64,000 nt of DNA from Paludibacterium sp. B53371. GTDB taxonomy: Bacteria > Pseudomonadota > Gammaproteobacteria > Burkholderiales > Chromobacteriaceae. Below the pieces are notes generated by a model. It ran no database searches. It worked only from the letters and a program-made list of their open reading frames with translations, and was not told the DNA's origin. Position 1 is the stretch's first letter, and each line of letters begins with the position of its first letter. Position numbers and translations under genes: made by a program. The stretch is taken from positions 1,116,001 to 1,180,000 of the forward strand of contig NZ_CP069163.1 of NCBI RefSeq assembly GCF_018802765.1, written 5' to 3'. This document shows positions 1 through 9,017 of this stretch, in pieces.

Positions 1-658
1 GCACGCCGTCGAAGTGGATGGTGCCCTTGCTGGCCGCCTCGAGCGAGAACGAGGGTGAATTGGCCTCGGTCTGGTATTGCTTGAAGCCTTGCTGGTAGTC
101 AACGGCCAGGCTGAAGCCCTTCCATTTGACCTTGACGCCCGACAGGGCCTCTTCGTAATCGAAGGCCGGGATGTCGACCTTGAGTTCACCGCCACCGCCA
201 AAGCCCAGGCGGTTGACCACCGTGATCGGCTCCTTGTCACCGAAGAACAGCGCCAGGGTCTTGCGGGTGCTGTCGCTCATGTCGAAGCGGGTGGTGACCA
301 GGGCGCGCGCCGGACGCAGGTCGAAGCTGCCCAGTCCGGGGAAGGGGCCGTGCTTGACCGTGTTGGTGAAGCGGATGGTGGCGCCGAGCATCGGACGGAT
401 GTTGTCCGGCAGCATGCCTTCATACGGACCGGTCAGGCGACGGTTGAACACCAGTTCGGTGGTTTCCTGCGAGGAGAACCAGCCGCGTTCGTAGGTGTGC
501 GACTTCACCTTGAACAGCGGCAGGCTGGCCAGCATGCGGTGCTGTTGTTCGAGGGTGTCTTCGGCCTTGATGCCGGCCCAGTAGGCAGCGCCACCATAGA
601 GAACGAACAGACCGCCCAGTGCGGCTGCGGCGAAAGTCAGGCGTTGTTTTTGCAACAC
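1..658 (-). CDS. DUF945 (YdgA-like) family protein, 3' part cut by the window edge
   Basis: The reverse strand reads an uninterrupted protein that runs off the left edge, so the C-terminus is missing. After a GTG start (in frame with TTG at 655) there is a short charged N-terminus, a hydrophobic segment at about residues 8-25 (signal anchor), then a soluble region with FKVKSHTYERGWFSS and an FDLRPARALVTTRFDMS stretch. This pattern is typical of DUF945, a family of exported proteins of unknown function. No strong ribosome site is visible, so the exact start is uncertain. The desaturase gene diverges from it across about 200 bp. Confidence 0.7.
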   Translation of the reverse strand, partial: MLQKQRLTFAAAALGGLFVLYGGAAYWAGIKAEDTLEQQHRMLASLPLFKVKSHTYERGWFSSQETTELVFNRRLTGPYEGMLPDNIRPMLGATIRFTNTVKHGPFPGLGSFDLRPARALVTTRFDMSDSTRKTLALFFGDKEPITVVNRLGFGGGGELKVDIPAFDYEEALSGVKVKWKGFSLAVDYQQGFKQYQTEANSPSFSLEAASKGTIHFDGV

Positions 659-769
659 AGGATCTTTTCTGAAGTAAGTGGTAATCAGGGGCTAATGGTA
701 CACCAGTGCGCCGATGCAATGAACCCGCACTTTCAAGGTTCTGACAAATCAGGCGCTTTTCGCTATCAT

Positions 770-830
770 GGAGTAAAAATACTAAACAAGAATCATTCGC
801 TGCAAACCTTTTTGTCCTGATTTTTACTCC
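770..830. promoter_or_regulatory. 11-bp perfect inverted repeat upstream of the desaturase
   Basis: GGAGTAAAAAT at 770-780 is repeated exactly in inverse as ATTTTTACTCC at 820-830, with 39 bp between. It lies 25-85 bp before the desaturase start in the divergent region shared with the DUF945 gene. It could be a pair of operator half-sites (looping repressor) or a hairpin in the 5' leader. No T-run follows, so it is unlikely to be a terminator. Confidence 0.45.
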
Positions 831-854
831 CAAGTCTCGAGGAACCTGATAAGC

Positions 855-2045
855 ATGACCGCAATTTTTTCTGGTCTGATCGACCTGCCCTGGTGGGGCT
901 ATGTGATTGCCGCACTGGCGCTGACCCACGTCACCATCGCCTCGGTGACGATCTTCCTGCACCGCCACCAGGCGCACCGCGCGCTGGACCTGCATCCGCT
1001 GGTCAGCCATTTCTTCCGCTTCTGGCTGTGGCTGACCACCGGCATGGTCACCAAGGAGTGGGCGGCGGTGCACCGCAAGCACCACGCCCGCTGCGAAAGC
1101 GCCGATGATCCGCACAGCCCGGTGGTGTATGGCATCAAGCGCGTGCTGTTTACGGGGGCCGGCCTGTATCGCATTGCCTGCCGCAACCGTGACGACATCG
1201 AAAAGTACGGTCACGCCACGCCGGATGACTGGATCGAGCGCAAGCTGTACACCGCGCACAATGGCAAGGGTATTTTCCTGATGCTGGGCATCGATCTGCT
1301 GCTGTTCGGTCTGCCGGGCCTGCTGATCTGGGGTGTCCAGATGATCTGGATTCCGCTGTTTGCCGCCGGGGTGATCAACGGCATCGGTCATTACTGGGGA
1401 TACCGCAATTTCGAGTGTGAAGATGCCTCGACCAATATTTTCCCCTGGGGCATCCTGATCGGTGGCGAAGAACTGCACAACAACCACCACACATTCGGCA
1501 CCTCGGCCAAGCTGTCGCATAAATGGTTCGAGTTCGATATCGGCTGGATGTATATCCGCATGATGTCGGCGGTTGGTCTGGCCAAGGTGCGCAAGGTTGC
1601 GCCGAAGCTGCAATGCAAAGGCTCGCTGTTGCCGATGGATGCCGAGCGCCTGCAGGCGATTGTGGCCAATCGCTATGCGCTGGCGGCTCGTTTCGCCCGC
1701 GAGCTGGCGTCGGCCTGCCAGGATGAACTGCTGCGGGTGCGCGATGCCCTGCCGGAGTTGCAGGCCGCCGATCTGCCGGCCAAGTTCAAGCGCTGGCTGA
1801 AGCAGGAGGCCCAGCAGACTCCCGAGGAAGAGCGTCAAGAGCTGCAGCAGCTTCTGGCCAACAGCCCGCTGGCAGCCAAGGTCTACGCCATGCGCCAGGA
1901 GCTGAGTCGCGTCTGGCTGCGCTCCAACCTGACGCGCGAGCAACTGCTGCTGGAACTGCATGACTGGTGCGCTCGTGCCGAAGCCAGCGGCATTGCCGCG
2001 CTGGAGCGCTTTGCCTTCGATCTGCGCCGCGTCGCGCAGGCCTGA
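855..2045 (+). CDS. membrane fatty acid (acyl-CoA type) desaturase
   Basis: 396 aa. Expected to introduce a cis double bond into fatty acyl chains using a di-iron centre at the inner membrane, adjusting membrane fluidity. The three histidine boxes of the family are present: HRHQAH (residues 36-41), HRKHH (73-77) and HNNHH (208-212). Hydrophobic segments lie at about residues 14-34, 50-64 and 140-175. The last 150 or so residues are a charged, probably cytoplasmic extension rich in Leu, Arg and Glu. A GAGGAA ribosome site lies about 10 nt before the ATG. The upstream inverted repeat may be its operator, and a strong terminator follows. The exact position of desaturation cannot be told. Confidence 0.9.
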   Translation: MTAIFSGLIDLPWWGYVIAALALTHVTIASVTIFLHRHQAHRALDLHPLVSHFFRFWLWLTTGMVTKEWAAVHRKHHARCESADDPHSPVVYGIKRVLFTGAGLYRIACRNRDDIEKYGHATPDDWIERKLYTAHNGKGIFLMLGIDLLLFGLPGLLIWGVQMIWIPLFAAGVINGIGHYWGYRNFECEDASTNIFPWGILIGGEELHNNHHTFGTSAKLSHKWFEFDIGWMYIRMMSAVGLAKVRKVAPKLQCKGSLLPMDAERLQAIVANRYALAARFARELASACQDELLRVRDALPELQAADLPAKFKRWLKQEAQQTPEEERQELQQLLANSPLAAKVYAMRQELSRVWLRSNLTREQLLLELHDWCARAEASGIAALERFAFDLRRVAQA

Positions 2046-2060
2046 TTGGGGTATGGACAT

Positions 2061-2096
2061 AAAAAACCGCCTCGGTGCTGCCGAGGCGGTTTTTTT
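2061..2096. terminator. bidirectional Rho-independent terminator after the desaturase
   Basis: ACCGCCTCGG and CCGAGGCGGT form a GC-rich stem with a 4-nt loop, flanked by A6 on the left and T7 on the right. It can stop transcription in both directions. Confidence 0.9.
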
Positions 2097-2111
2097 CTTG
2101 TCCGGGGATTT

Positions 2112-2166
2112 GGTTATATGGATATTTCCGATAGTTGCTTTTCAATAAAATAACCAAAGGTTATAT
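2112..2166. promoter_or_regulatory. candidate operator: ATAACC-AAA-GGTTAT palindrome
   Basis: A perfect palindrome at 2150-2164 lies 38 bp upstream of the PLP-enzyme ATG. The half-site GGTTATAT occurs a second time at 2112-2119. The surroundings are AT-rich, as expected for a promoter. The binding protein is not known. Confidence 0.4.
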
Positions 2167-2202
2167 TAAATCCCATTCTAATGCTGTTGCCCGGGATGCC
2201 CC

Positions 2203-3375
2203 ATGACTGACTTCCACACCCTCTCCATCACTGCCGGACTGTTGTCCGATCCGTTTGCCGATCCCTATGGTGCGGTGGTGCCCCCCATTTATGCCACCTC
2301 AACCTATCGCCAGTACGGCCCGGGTGAACATACCGGTTACGAATACTCGCGGTCGCAGAATCCCACGCGCCAGGCGCTGGAGCGTGCCGTGGCCGAGCTG
2401 GAAGGCGGGGCGCAGGGCTATGCCTTTGCCTCCGGGCTGGCGGCGATTGCCACGGTGCTGGATCTGTTGCCCGCCGGCAGTCATGTTGTGGCGGTGAATG
2501 ATCTGTATGGCGGTACTTTCCGCTTGTTCGAAAAAGTACGCGGCATCAGCGCCAATCTGACGGTCAGCTATGCGCCTGCCGACGATGTGGCTGCGCTGGC
2601 CGCGGCGATTCGTCCGGAAACGCGCCTGTTGTGGATTGAAACGCCGTCCAACCCGCTCAATCAGCTGGTGGATCTGGCAGCCGTCGGCAAGCTGGCGCGT
2701 GAGCGCGGCCTGCTGTCGGTGGTGGATAACACCTTTGCCTCACCGGTGGTGCAGCGTCCGCTGGATTATGGTTTTGACATCGTGCTGCATTCGGCGACCA
2801 AATATCTGAATGGTCATTCTGATGTGGTTGCCGGTGTGGCCGTGGTGGGCAAGGACCGTCCGGAACTGGCAGAAAAGCTGGCCTATCTGCATAACGCCAC
2901 CGGCGCGGTCCTGGATCCGTTCCCCAGTTTTCTGGTGACGCGTGGCTTGCGTACGCTGGCCTTGCGCATGGAGCGGCATAACGCCAATGCCCTGGCACTG
3001 GCGCGCTGGCTGGAGACGCACCCTGCGGTGGAAAAGGTGCTGTATGCCGGCCTGGAAAGTCATCCGCAGCATGAGCTGGCACGACAGCAGATGAAGGGTT
3101 ATGGCGGTGTGGTGTCGTTCTATCTGAAGGGGGATGAGCAGGCGGTGCGTCGCTTCCTGGCCGGCCTCAAGCTGTTTACCCTGGCGGAAAGCCTGGGCGG
3201 GGTGGAGAGCCTGGTGTGCCACCCGGTCACCATGACCCATGCCGCGGTGGATTCGGCTCACCGGCAGAAAATCGGCCTGACCGACAATCTGCTGCGTTTG
3301 TCGGTCGGCATCGAGGGGTTGGAAGATCTGCGCAGTGATCTGGCGTCCGCGCTGGATCGTGCCTTGGCCGCTTAA
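2203..3375 (+). CDS. cystathionine gamma-synthase/beta-lyase family PLP enzyme
   Basis: 390 aa, full length for the Cys/Met metabolism PLP-dependent fold-type I family. The PLP-binding lysine is K200 in SATKYLNGHSDVV. Other family signatures are the YSRSQNPTR substrate/cofactor loop near residue 48, the WIETPSNP stretch near 145, and the ESLGGVESLVCHP stretch near 330. It acts in the cytoplasm in transsulfuration or methionine synthesis. Sequence alone does not settle whether it is MetB (gamma-synthase), MetC (beta-lyase) or a gamma-lyase, so no symbol is given. A RidA-type gene follows 46 bp downstream. RidA proteins remove reactive enamine/imine intermediates made by this enzyme class, so the pairing makes functional sense. 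Confidence 0.88.
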   Translation: MTDFHTLSITAGLLSDPFADPYGAVVPPIYATSTYRQYGPGEHTGYEYSRSQNPTRQALERAVAELEGGAQGYAFASGLAAIATVLDLLPAGSHVVAVNDLYGGTFRLFEKVRGISANLTVSYAPADDVAALAAAIRPETRLLWIETPSNPLNQLVDLAAVGKLARERGLLSVVDNTFASPVVQRPLDYGFDIVLHSATKYLNGHSDVVAGVAVVGKDRPELAEKLAYLHNATGAVLDPFPSFLVTRGLRTLALRMERHNANALALARWLETHPAVEKVLYAGLESHPQHELARQQMKGYGGVVSFYLKGDEQAVRRFLAGLKLFTLAESLGGVESLVCHPVTMTHAAVDSAHRQKIGLTDNLLRLSVGIEGLEDLRSDLASALDRALAA

Positions 3376-3421
3376 TGACGCTAGAATCGGGCTGTCCCAT
3401 TCACTTTTTCAGGAGCATCGC

Positions 3422-3769
3422 GTGACGATTTACCGCCATCAACCGGGTCCCCGTCTGTCCGAAGCCGTTGTGGTCAACGGTCTGATCTTCCTTGCCGGTC
3501 AGGTGCCGGGCAATACCGATGCCGATGCCACGGCGCAAACCGCCGATGTGCTGGCCCAGATCGACGCGCTGCTGGCCGAGTTGGGCAGTGACAAGAGCAA
3601 GATTGTCGATACGACGATCTTTCTGGCCGATCTGGCCGACTATGACGCCATGAATGTGGCCTGGGATGCCTGGGTGCCGGCCGGCCATACGCCGGCTCGG
3701 GCAACGGTGCAGGCCAAGCTGGCCAAGCCGGAGTGGAAGGTGGAGATCAAGCTGGTCGCGGTTCGATAA
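3422..3769 (+). CDS. RidA/YjgF/YER057c family enamine/imine deaminase
   Basis: 115 aa from a GTG start preceded by AGGAG at 3411; an in-frame ATG at 3335 lies inside the upstream gene and is not credible. RidA proteins are small cytoplasmic trimers that hydrolyse reactive 2-aminoacrylate and related imines made by PLP enzymes. Visible signatures are the NGLIFLAGQVPG strand near residue 19, the PARATVQAKL segment carrying the conserved Arg, and the closing VEIKLVAV strand with a Glu. It probably shares a transcript with the upstream PLP enzyme and is closed by the terminator at 3792-3824. Confidence 0.88.
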   Translation: MTIYRHQPGPRLSEAVVVNGLIFLAGQVPGNTDADATAQTADVLAQIDALLAELGSDKSKIVDTTIFLADLADYDAMNVAWDAWVPAGHTPARATVQAKLAKPEWKVEIKLVAVR

Positions 3770-3791
3770 GAGGCCGCCGACTGTATTGGTT

Positions 3792-3824
3792 AAAACCCCG
3801 GTTAGCCGGGGTTTTGCTTTTTTG
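3792..3824 (+). terminator. Rho-independent terminator after the ridA-like gene
   Basis: AAAACCCCGG and CCGGGGTTTT pair around a short TTAG loop and a T-rich run follows. Confidence 0.9.
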
Positions 3825-3912
3825 TGGTGTGTACAAATTGGATCTCTCTGATTCGGCAATGTCGATGAGCGGTGGATAGTGGTTTTTTCTGTCTAAACCG
3901 GGAACTACTACT

Positions 3913-5469
3913 GTGACGTCAATATTCGTAGCAAGACAGGCTGGGGCATTGCATTCAATACGGGCCATGAGTGCGGAGGGGACCCCCGCTGAAGTGCTGA
4001 GTGAGCAACAGGGCGTCAGCCTGAGTAGTGCTCAACAGCAGGTGATCGCCAATAGCAAGTTCTTTGAGGCCGGGGCCAGTATGGCCATCCTTGATCACGC
4101 GGGCCAGGTGGGCCAGGTTTATAACAGCTATGCAGCAAAGCTGTCCAAGGTATTGACCATTGGTCTGGATGCCTCTGGTTCGGCCGGGCAGCAGCAGGTG
4201 TTTTTCCAGGGGAAAACGCAGTCCTTGTCAGCAGTTCTTACTCAGGTTTTTTCTGCGCTGTCGGCAAAAACTGATCAGATTGGTCGGCAAATGTCGCAGA
4301 TGCAGCCTTTTCAGTCTTGGCTGCTCCATTCTCTCCGACAGCCTTTGGTGCCGGACATGCCGGACAACTACCTTCCCTTGATGACCAAGATCCGCGCCCT
4401 GAGTGCATTTGGCACCACGCTGTGGCAACTGATGAATCCAGTTGATATCCCTTCGGCCTCTCAGGAGTATGCGGTTCATATGGCAGAAAACCGGAAAGCT
4501 TGCCAGATGCTGTTGAGCGAGAGCGGCATGGCCTGCACTGACTTTTCGGACCGTTTCAGGCAGTTTGCTGCCATGACCCGTACCCCGTTGTTTGATCTTC
4601 AGATCAGTCGGGCACGCAGTGAGCGTATGCCGCTGATTCAGGATGGAGAAAGTTTGTACCCGGTGAAGGGTGTGTACGAAGATGCCGCGCGCTATGGTCT
4701 CGGTTTTGGCTTGGTGGTGCAGAAGGTCGACCCGGCTTACCCCGCCCAACAAGCGGCGCTGACGGCTGCTTTGGGTGAAAATAACCGCCATATCAATGCG
4801 ATTCCCCGTCAGGGCGCACCAATTGAAGATTTGACACGACCTTTCACGATGTCGGAGGAGGAGTGGTTGCAGATTCCTTTGCCTTATCAGCAGCTGGGCA
4901 TGGAGGGTTTGCTGGATCGGCACAGGCTGTTTCATGGTACCGGAGTCAATCGCTGGCAGCTGTTCGGCACCAGTGCTCTGGAATCCAGCCAGAAAGGACT
5001 ACCTGCGGCAGGAGCCCAATCGGGAGGGACTTGCGACATCTTGTTGGCGCTGCATTCATTGAGTGACAAATCCCTGTATGGTCAGGCTCATGTGGTGATG
5101 CCCGCAACACTGGGGATCGCTGCATTCATGAATTTTGGTGCTTATCACACCTTTGCAGAAACCTTTCCCATTGGCGAGGCCATGGCGGAGAAGCATCCGT
5201 TTGTTCCCTCGCAACATTCGCCCAGCGCCCGACGGAGTGAATTATATGATCGTGTTCAACAAGCGGCAGCAGCGTCACTGACCAAGCCCGGCATTGAGCA
5301 GTTGGGTGCATTCCGGGATGCCCATGTCGAGATTCAGTCCAGGTTGCTAGCTAGGCATCCCGATCTCAATTTGCATGCGGATGGTGATGATCTGGTGTTC
5401 TTCGCTCATCCAGAGCAGATTGTGGCCTGGCAATCGGATTTTGCCTCTTCAAAAAAGGGTGGCGGCTAG
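3913..5469 (+). CDS. 518-aa protein of unknown function with an HGT motif
   Basis: Not recognised. GTG start at 3913 with only a weak ribosome site. It has no signal peptide or membrane segment. The N-terminal third is rich in Ala, Ser and Gln. A conserved-looking core (about residues 335-420) contains [19 protein letters not shown] followed by a Gly-rich GAQSGGT. The H-G-T after hydrophobic residues recalls the first nicotinamide-binding motif of ADP-ribosyltransferases, but the other motifs of that fold cannot be assigned by eye. Base composition appears lower in GC than the neighbours, suggesting acquisition. Its stop overlaps the convergent miaA stop. A secreted effector is one possibility; nothing in the sequence proves it. 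Confidence 0.6.
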   Translation: MTSIFVARQAGALHSIRAMSAEGTPAEVLSEQQGVSLSSAQQQVIANSKFFEAGASMAILDHAGQVGQVYNSYAAKLSKVLTIGLDASGSAGQQQVFFQGKTQSLSAVLTQVFSALSAKTDQIGRQMSQMQPFQSWLLHSLRQPLVPDMPDNYLPLMTKIRALSAFGTTLWQLMNPVDIPSASQEYAVHMAENRKACQMLLSESGMACTDFSDRFRQFAAMTRTPLFDLQISRARSERMPLIQDGESLYPVKGVYEDAARYGLGFGLVVQKVDPAYPAQQAALTAALGENNRHINAIPRQGAPIEDLTRPFTMSEEEWLQIPLPYQQLGMEGLLDRHRLFHGTGVNRWQLFGTSALESSQKGLPAAGAQSGGTCDILLALHSLSDKSLYGQAHVVMPATLGIAAFMNFGAYHTFAETFPIGEAMAEKHPFVPSQHSPSARRSELYDRVQQAAAASLTKPGIEQLGAFRDAHVEIQSRLLARHPDLNLHADGDDLVFFAHPEQIVAWQSDFASSKKGGG

Positions 5470-6440
5470 TAGGCCCCCTGCCAGCGTAGATCCGGGCAGA
5501 TCGTCCGTCCGGCGAGGAAATCGTTACAGGCACGGATCACCTGTTCGCTGGTTTGGTCGGACTGGGCGTTGACCGGGATGGTCTCCAGCGAGCGGATCCA
5601 GGTGAGTTGTCGTTTGCATAGCTGGCGGGTGGCGGCGATGCCGCGCGCTACCATCTCTTCATGGCTGCAGTGTCCATCCTGATATTCCCAGGCCTGGCGG
5701 TAACCCACGCAGCGCATCGACGGCAGTCCGGGGTGCAGGTCGGGGTAGGTCTGGCGCAAGCGGCTGACTTCGTCGAGGAAACCATCGGCCAGCATGAGCG
5801 CGAAGCGCTGGGCGATACGCTCGTGCAACCAACTGCGCTCGGCGGGGACCAGGGCCAGGTTGAGAGACTGCCAGCGGTGTTGCGGGCGCTGTGCTTCGGC
5901 ATCCAGCAGGGATGACATCGGCTGCCCGCTCAACAGGCAGACTTCCAGTGCGCGCTGGATGCGCTGGGCATCGCCTGGCTGCAGCCGGGCCGCGGTGACC
6001 GGGTCCAGTGTGGCCAGTCGGGCATGCAGGGCCGGCCAGCCGTGCTCGGCGGCTTCGGCATCCAGCCTGGCGCGCAGGTCCGGGTCGGCCTGGGGCAGTT
6101 CGGACAGGCCCTGTAGCAGAGCCTTGTAATAGAGCATGGTGCCGCCGGCCAGCAGGGGGATGTGGCCACGGGCGTGGATCTCGTCGATCAGCCGCTCGGT
6201 ATCGCTGCAGAACTGGGCGGCGGAATAGCTTTCCAGCGGGCTGATGATATCGATCAGATGGTGCGGGCAGCTGGCCTGTTCGGCGCGGCTGGGCTTGGCG
6301 GTACCAATGTCCATGTCGCGATAGACCAGCGCCGAATCGACGCTGATGATCTCGATGGGCAGGTGCTGTGCCAGTGCCAGCGCCAGGGCGGTTTTGCCGC
6401 TGGCGGTCGGCCCCATCAGCATCAATACCTTGTCTTGCAT
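5466..6440 (-). CDS. miaA: tRNA dimethylallyltransferase
   Basis: 324 aa from ATG 6440, two bases after the mutL stop. Longer in-frame starts lie inside mutL. MiaA transfers a dimethylallyl group to N6 of A37 in tRNAs that read codons beginning with U. The P-loop GPTASGKT lies near residue 9, then [25 protein letters not shown], and [14 protein letters not shown], all family signatures. The C-terminal region contains [12 protein letters not shown]. The mutL-miaA order with near-overlap matches the known co-transcribed arrangement in proteobacteria. Confidence 0.96.
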   Translation of the reverse strand: MQDKVLMLMGPTASGKTALALALAQHLPIEIISVDSALVYRDMDIGTAKPSRAEQASCPHHLIDIISPLESYSAAQFCSDTERLIDEIHARGHIPLLAGGTMLYYKALLQGLSELPQADPDLRARLDAEAAEHGWPALHARLATLDPVTAARLQPGDAQRIQRALEVCLLSGQPMSSLLDAEAQRPQHRWQSLNLALVPAERSWLHERIAQRFALMLADGFLDEVSRLRQTYPDLHPGLPSMRCVGYRQAWEYQDGHCSHEEMVARGIAATRQLCKRQLTWIRSLETIPVNAQSDQTSEQVIRACNDFLAGRTICPDLRWQGAY

Positions 6441-6442
6441 GC

Positions 6443-8302
6443 TTATTGTCCCCGCATGAACAGCTCGTCGAGCTGCTTCATGCTCAGTCGGCTCCAGGTC
6501 GGCCGGCCGTGGTTGCACTGGCCGGAGCGCTCGGTGGCCTCCATGTCGCGCAGCAGGGCGTTCATTTCAGTCAGGGTCAACTGGCGGTTGGCGCGGACGG
6601 CTCCGTGGCAGGCCATGGTGGCCAGCAGCTCGTTGCGGCGTTCGGTCATGACACGCGTCAGGCCGAATTCGCGTACATCGGCCAGTACAGCCCGTGCCAG
6701 ATCGACCGGGTTGCCGTCGTTGAGCCATTGCGGTACGGCACGGATGGCGATCTGGGTCGGTGACAGGGCGGCCAGTTCCAGGCCAAGTCGCATCAGGCCT
6801 TCTTTGTGCTCTTCGACGCTGGCGACTTCTTGTGCACTGGCGCCGAATGAGACCGGCAGCAGCAGGGGCTGGGTCGGGATGCCTTCATGGTCGAGTGCCT
6901 GTTTCAGCCGCTCGTAAACAATGCGCTCGTGGGCCGCGTGCATGTCCACCACGATCAGGCCGTCCTGGCTCTGTGCCAGGATGTAGACGCCATGCAGCTG
7001 GGCCAGGGCAAAACCGAGTGGCGGGATGCCTTCATCGCTGTCGGGCAGATCCGGCGTACGATAGGCGGGGGACGGTTGCGCCAGCGCCGGCGCCAGGCTG
7101 CCGGCCGGGGCCAGGGCGCGCTCTTCTTCGCGGACACCGGCAAACAGCTTCTGGTAAACCGCTCCGGCATCGCCGCCAACATGCAGTGCCATGGGTTGTT
7201 GCACGAAAACCTGACCACGGGGGGCAGGCTGTGGCGGGCGCGGGGTCTCCGGGCCTGTGGCGGTCACCGGGGGGCTGCCGGCTGGCAGCGTGGCGGCGGC
7301 TTCGACCCGGCTGCCGGCGCTGCCGGACAGGGTCTTGTTCAGGCTATGGAACAGGAACTGGTGAATGGCCTGCGACTCGCGAAAGCGTACCTCGATCTTG
7401 GTCGGGTGGACGTTGACGTCGACGGCGGCCGGATCCATGGTCAGGAACAGCGCATAGGCCGGGTGGCGTTCGTGGTGCAAAACGTCGCGGTAGGCCTGGC
7501 GCAGGGCATGCTGGGCGGTTTTTTCGCGCACGAAGCGGCCATTGACATAAAAGAACTGGGCGTCGCGGCTCGACTTGGAGTAGGTCGGATCGGCGATGAA
7601 GCCGGTCAGTTGCAGGGGGCCGGCGACATGCTCGACCGGCAGGGCGGCTTGCAGGAAATCCTGGCCGAGCAGGGCGCCGACGCGCTCGGCGCGGCTTTGC
7701 TGCGGCAGACGCCAGACCACCTTGCCGTTATGGCGCAGCAGGAATTCGACATCCGGCCGCGCCAGGGCAATGCGTTCGAACACACTGGCGCAGTGCGCGT
7801 ATTCGGTATTGTCCGACTTGAGGAATTTGCGCCGTGCCGGGGTGTTGAAGTACAGATCGACACACTCGACGCTGGTGCCGGGCGCATGAGCGGCGGGTTC
7901 GACCGGATGCAGCCGGCCGTCGATGGCGATGATCTGGTGCGCGTGTGCGGCATCCTGCGGGCGGCTGATCAGGGTCAGGCGTGATACCGAAGCAATACTG
8001 GCCAGACCTTCGCCGCGGAACCCCAGGGTGCCTACCTGTTCCAGCTCATCCAGCGAGGCGATCTTGCTGGTGGCGTGGCGGTCGAGTGCCAGCGGCAGGT
8101 CGTCGGCGGCAATACCGCTGCCGTTATCCACCACGCGGATCAGTTTGATACCGCCCTGGGCCAGATCGACGCTGATCTTGTCGGCCCCGGCGTCCAGGCT
8201 GTTTTCCAGCATTTCTTTCAGTGCGGAGGCCGGTCGTTCGACGACCTCGCCGGCGGCGATCTGGTTGACCAGGTGGTCGGGCAGTCGACGGATCGGGCGC
8301 AT
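6443..8302 (-). CDS. mutL: DNA mismatch repair protein MutL, endonuclease type
   Basis: 619 aa from ATG 8302. MutL couples mismatch recognition by MutS to strand incision. The N-terminal GHKL ATPase shows [17 protein letters not shown], the Asn-bearing [14 protein letters not shown] and [11 protein letters not shown] Pro/Ala-rich linker joins it to the C-terminal dimerisation domain. That domain carries [12 protein letters not shown], which fits the DQHA(X)2E(X)4E endonuclease signature except Met for Gln, plus ACHGAVRA and CNHGRPT. So this MutL is probably a nicking endonuclease, as in bacteria without MutH. It sits between dedA and miaA, 2 bp from each. Confidence 0.96.
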   Translation of the reverse strand: MRPIRRLPDHLVNQIAAGEVVERPASALKEMLENSLDAGADKISVDLAQGGIKLIRVVDNGSGIAADDLPLALDRHATSKIASLDELEQVGTLGFRGEGLASIASVSRLTLISRPQDAAHAHQIIAIDGRLHPVEPAAHAPGTSVECVDLYFNTPARRKFLKSDNTEYAHCASVFERIALARPDVEFLLRHNGKVVWRLPQQSRAERVGALLGQDFLQAALPVEHVAGPLQLTGFIADPTYSKSSRDAQFFYVNGRFVREKTAQHALRQAYRDVLHHERHPAYALFLTMDPAAVDVNVHPTKIEVRFRESQAIHQFLFHSLNKTLSGSAGSRVEAAATLPAGSPPVTATGPETPRPPQPAPRGQVFVQQPMALHVGGDAGAVYQKLFAGVREEERALAPAGSLAPALAQPSPAYRTPDLPDSDEGIPPLGFALAQLHGVYILAQSQDGLIVVDMHAAHERIVYERLKQALDHEGIPTQPLLLPVSFGASAQEVASVEEHKEGLMRLGLELAALSPTQIAIRAVPQWLNDGNPVDLARAVLADVREFGLTRVMTERRNELLATMACHGAVRANRQLTLTEMNALLRDMEATERSGQCNHGRPTWSRLSMKQLDELFMRGQ

Positions 8303-8304
8303 GC

Positions 8305-8943
8305 TTACTGCCCCTTGCGGTGGCGCAGATAGCCGATGATGGCCGGCAGGAAGGACAGCACGATGATGCCGAGGATCAGCAGTTCGAGGTTCTTGCGGAT
8401 CAGCGGGATGTTGCCGAACAGGTAGCCGGCGCCGCAGAACAGGCCGACCCACAGCAGGCTGCCTGCCAGGTTGAACAGACTGAAACGCAGGAGCGGCATT
8501 TCGCCAATGCCGGCCACAAAGGGGGCGAAGGTGCGGATGATCGGCATGAAGCGGGCGAAGATCAGGGTTTTGCCGCCATGTTTGTCATAGAAAGCATGGG
8601 TGCGATCGAGATATTCGCGGCGGAAGATTTTCGAATTCGGATTGGCAAACAGTTTATGGCCGAAGAAGCGGCCGATCAGGTAGTTCACCTGGTTGCCGAG
8701 GATGGCGGCGATGGCGAGGACGACCATCAGGGTGGCCAGGCTCATGTCGCCGGTGGCGGCCAGGGTGCCGGCCACGAACAGCAGGGAGTCGCCCGGCAGG
8801 AAGGGTGTGACCACCAGGCCGGTTTCGCTGAAGACGATGGCAAACAGGATCAGGTAGATCAGTTGGCCATAGGCGGCAATCAGCGGCGGCAGGTGCTGGT
8901 CGATGTGCAGGATGAAGTCGATCAGAAAGGTCACATATTGCAT
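8305..8943 (-). CDS. DedA family membrane protein
   Basis: 212 aa. DedA/VTT proteins are multi-spanning inner-membrane proteins linked to lipid carrier recycling and envelope homeostasis. Visible are [17 protein letters not shown] near residue 40, the [13 protein letters not shown] segment, and [21 protein letters not shown] with the family's conserved Arg-containing re-entrant motif. At least four hydrophobic stretches are present and the C-terminus is basic. It precedes mutL by 2 bp and is likely transcribed with mutL and miaA. Confidence 0.9.
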   Translation of the reverse strand: MQYVTFLIDFILHIDQHLPPLIAAYGQLIYLILFAIVFSETGLVVTPFLPGDSLLFVAGTLAATGDMSLATLMVVLAIAAILGNQVNYLIGRFFGHKLFANPNSKIFRREYLDRTHAFYDKHGGKTLIFARFMPIIRTFAPFVAGIGEMPLLRFSLFNLAGSLLWVGLFCGAGYLFGNIPLIRKNLELLILGIIVLSFLPAIIGYLRHRKGQ

Positions 8944-8967
8944 CGCGTGGACGGCTCCGAAGTATCA

Positions 8968-9000
8968 GAAAAAATGGCCGGCATCAGGGATGCCGGCCAG
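8968..9000 (-). terminator. terminator of the yajC-secD-secF operon
   Basis: On the minus strand GGCCGGCATC pairs with GATGCCGGCC and a run of six T follows, about 20 bp after the secF stop. Confidence 0.9.
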
Positions 9001-9017
9001 TCGGGGAGGGGTGGGCG

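Noticed and set aside
2741..3261. Minus-strand frames inside the PLP enzyme and RidA genes
   Set aside because: Mirror frames without ribosome sites or recognisable domains.
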